This document shows, piece after piece, positions 33,181-33,599 of a stretch of 33,599 nucleotides of DNA; position 1 is the stretch's first letter, and every line of letters begins with the position of its first letter. The position numbers and the translations under genes were made by a program. The notes below the pieces were generated by a model. The model saw only the letters and a program-made list of their open reading frames with translations, ran no database searches and was not told where the DNA came from. Source of the stretch: an uncultured Muribaculaceae bacterium. GTDB lineage: Bacteria > Bacteroidota > Bacteroidia > Bacteroidales > Muribaculaceae. The stretch is taken from NCBI GenBank assembly GCA_944321875.1, contig CALUMX010000034.1, positions 1 to 33,599 on the forward strand, written 5' to 3'.

Positions 33181-33414
33181 ATGAAGATCATCGTATACTC
33201 TTTTGGTGCAATTGCTTTAATTATGGCTCTGATAGGAACTTGGATGTTGAGAACTGCAGTTGACAACAAAAAGAAAAGAGGAAGAGAGTCAAAAGCAAAC
33301 AAACGATTGATGGGTAAAGCTATACTTTTGTTAATAGTAGCTTTTTCTCTTGCTGCCGTGCTGGATATAATTTGGTATGGAAATAAAGATGGAGGATTAT
33401 TTGACTTTTTGTAG
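33181..33414 (+). CDS. Small membrane protein with two predicted segments
   Basis: The 77-residue protein has hydrophobic segments at about 2-23 and 46-64, separated by a basic loop (DNKKKRGRESKANKR). It follows the channel by 34 bp on the same strand and may be a channel partner or an unrelated last gene of the operon. No family recognised. Confidence 0.6.
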   Translation: MKIIVYSFGAIALIMALIGTWMLRTAVDNKKKRGRESKANKRLMGKAILLLIVAFSLAAVLDIIWYGNKDGGLFDFL

Positions 33415-33599
33415 CATCAAAAGAGGAATTTATGATATTGCACAGAAAATGAAATCGTAGTTTGCGAAACATTTTGTTCTCGGTGCTGCAGGTAAATCAG
33501 TTAGTGATTTCTTTTAATCTTCATTCACTACTGTCCCGTAAAAGTGGATAAATAGTTCTTTGAAATTATTGAAATATAGTCAATTACACGGTTTTTTGA
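33415..33599. other. Gene-free window end, possible mobile-element boundary
   Basis: No gene is complete here. A short frame (FAKHFVLGAAGKSVSDFF, ending 33517) looks like the tail of a lost gene. The sequence from 33530 (CTGTCCCGTAAAAGTGGA) has the look of an insertion-sequence end, but the other end is outside the window, so this is uncertain. Confidence 0.25.

Overview
The window looks like a chromosomal segment of a Bacteroidales gut bacterium (Muribaculaceae/Prevotellaceae/Bacteroidaceae-like; species not assignable by eye). The basis is: promoter boxes of the Bacteroidetes type (TAnnTTTG, often with a TTTG-like element about 19 bp upstream) in front of many genes; proteins with type IX secretion tails; a myo-inositol lipid cluster of the kind known from Bacteroides; and a type II-C CRISPR-Cas system with 47-nt repeats.

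Layout. 1-7.5 kb, minus strand: tRNA-Ser(CGA), an acyltransferase-3 membrane protein, then an inositol-lipid block: Ino1 (own promoter) and an apparent operon pdxA - NTP transferase - ATP-grasp - CDP-alcohol phosphatidyltransferase - HAD hydrolase. 7.57-15.45 kb: a complete II-C CRISPR system. A tracrRNA on the minus strand (antirepeat, nexus, terminator hairpin) lies upstream of cas9, followed by cas9 (1491 aa), cas1 and cas2 on the plus strand, and an array of 22 repeats and 21 spacers whose crRNAs are read from the minus strand. 15.5-18.1 kb, minus strand: a decayed prophage-type polymorphic-toxin locus. It holds a MuF (capsid morphogenesis) C-terminus fused to a JAB/MPN-like domain, an orphan ADP-ribosyltransferase-like toxin module sharing the same linker, two small immunity candidates, and a DNA-methyltransferase tail. 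18.1-20.6 kb: ECF sigma / membrane anti-sigma / two envelope proteins in one operon. 20.7-28.2 kb: two tandem paralogous secreted beta-propeller-like proteins, a secreted endonuclease I and rlmN. 28.6-33.4 kb, plus strand: an AT-rich nine-gene block with defence-island character. It encodes two related small proteins each built of two internal repeats, a PD-(D/E)XK nuclease-like protein, small proteins, a pyroglutamyl-peptidase homologue and a voltage-gated ion channel with a non-canonical pore loop and a large cytosolic domain.

The most notable points are these. (1) The 28.6-33.4 kb block is a candidate undescribed conflict/defence system. (2) Every CRISPR repeat contains a near-consensus Bacteroidetes promoter, which fits the apparent polarity of the array. 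(3) Two pairs of near-duplicate spacers occur, one differing only in the predicted seed, which suggests repeated immunisation against evolving targets. (4) Two toxin modules are joined through a 42-nt near-identical repeat, a sign of toxin-tip exchange. All functional statements rest on motif reading; no database search was run.
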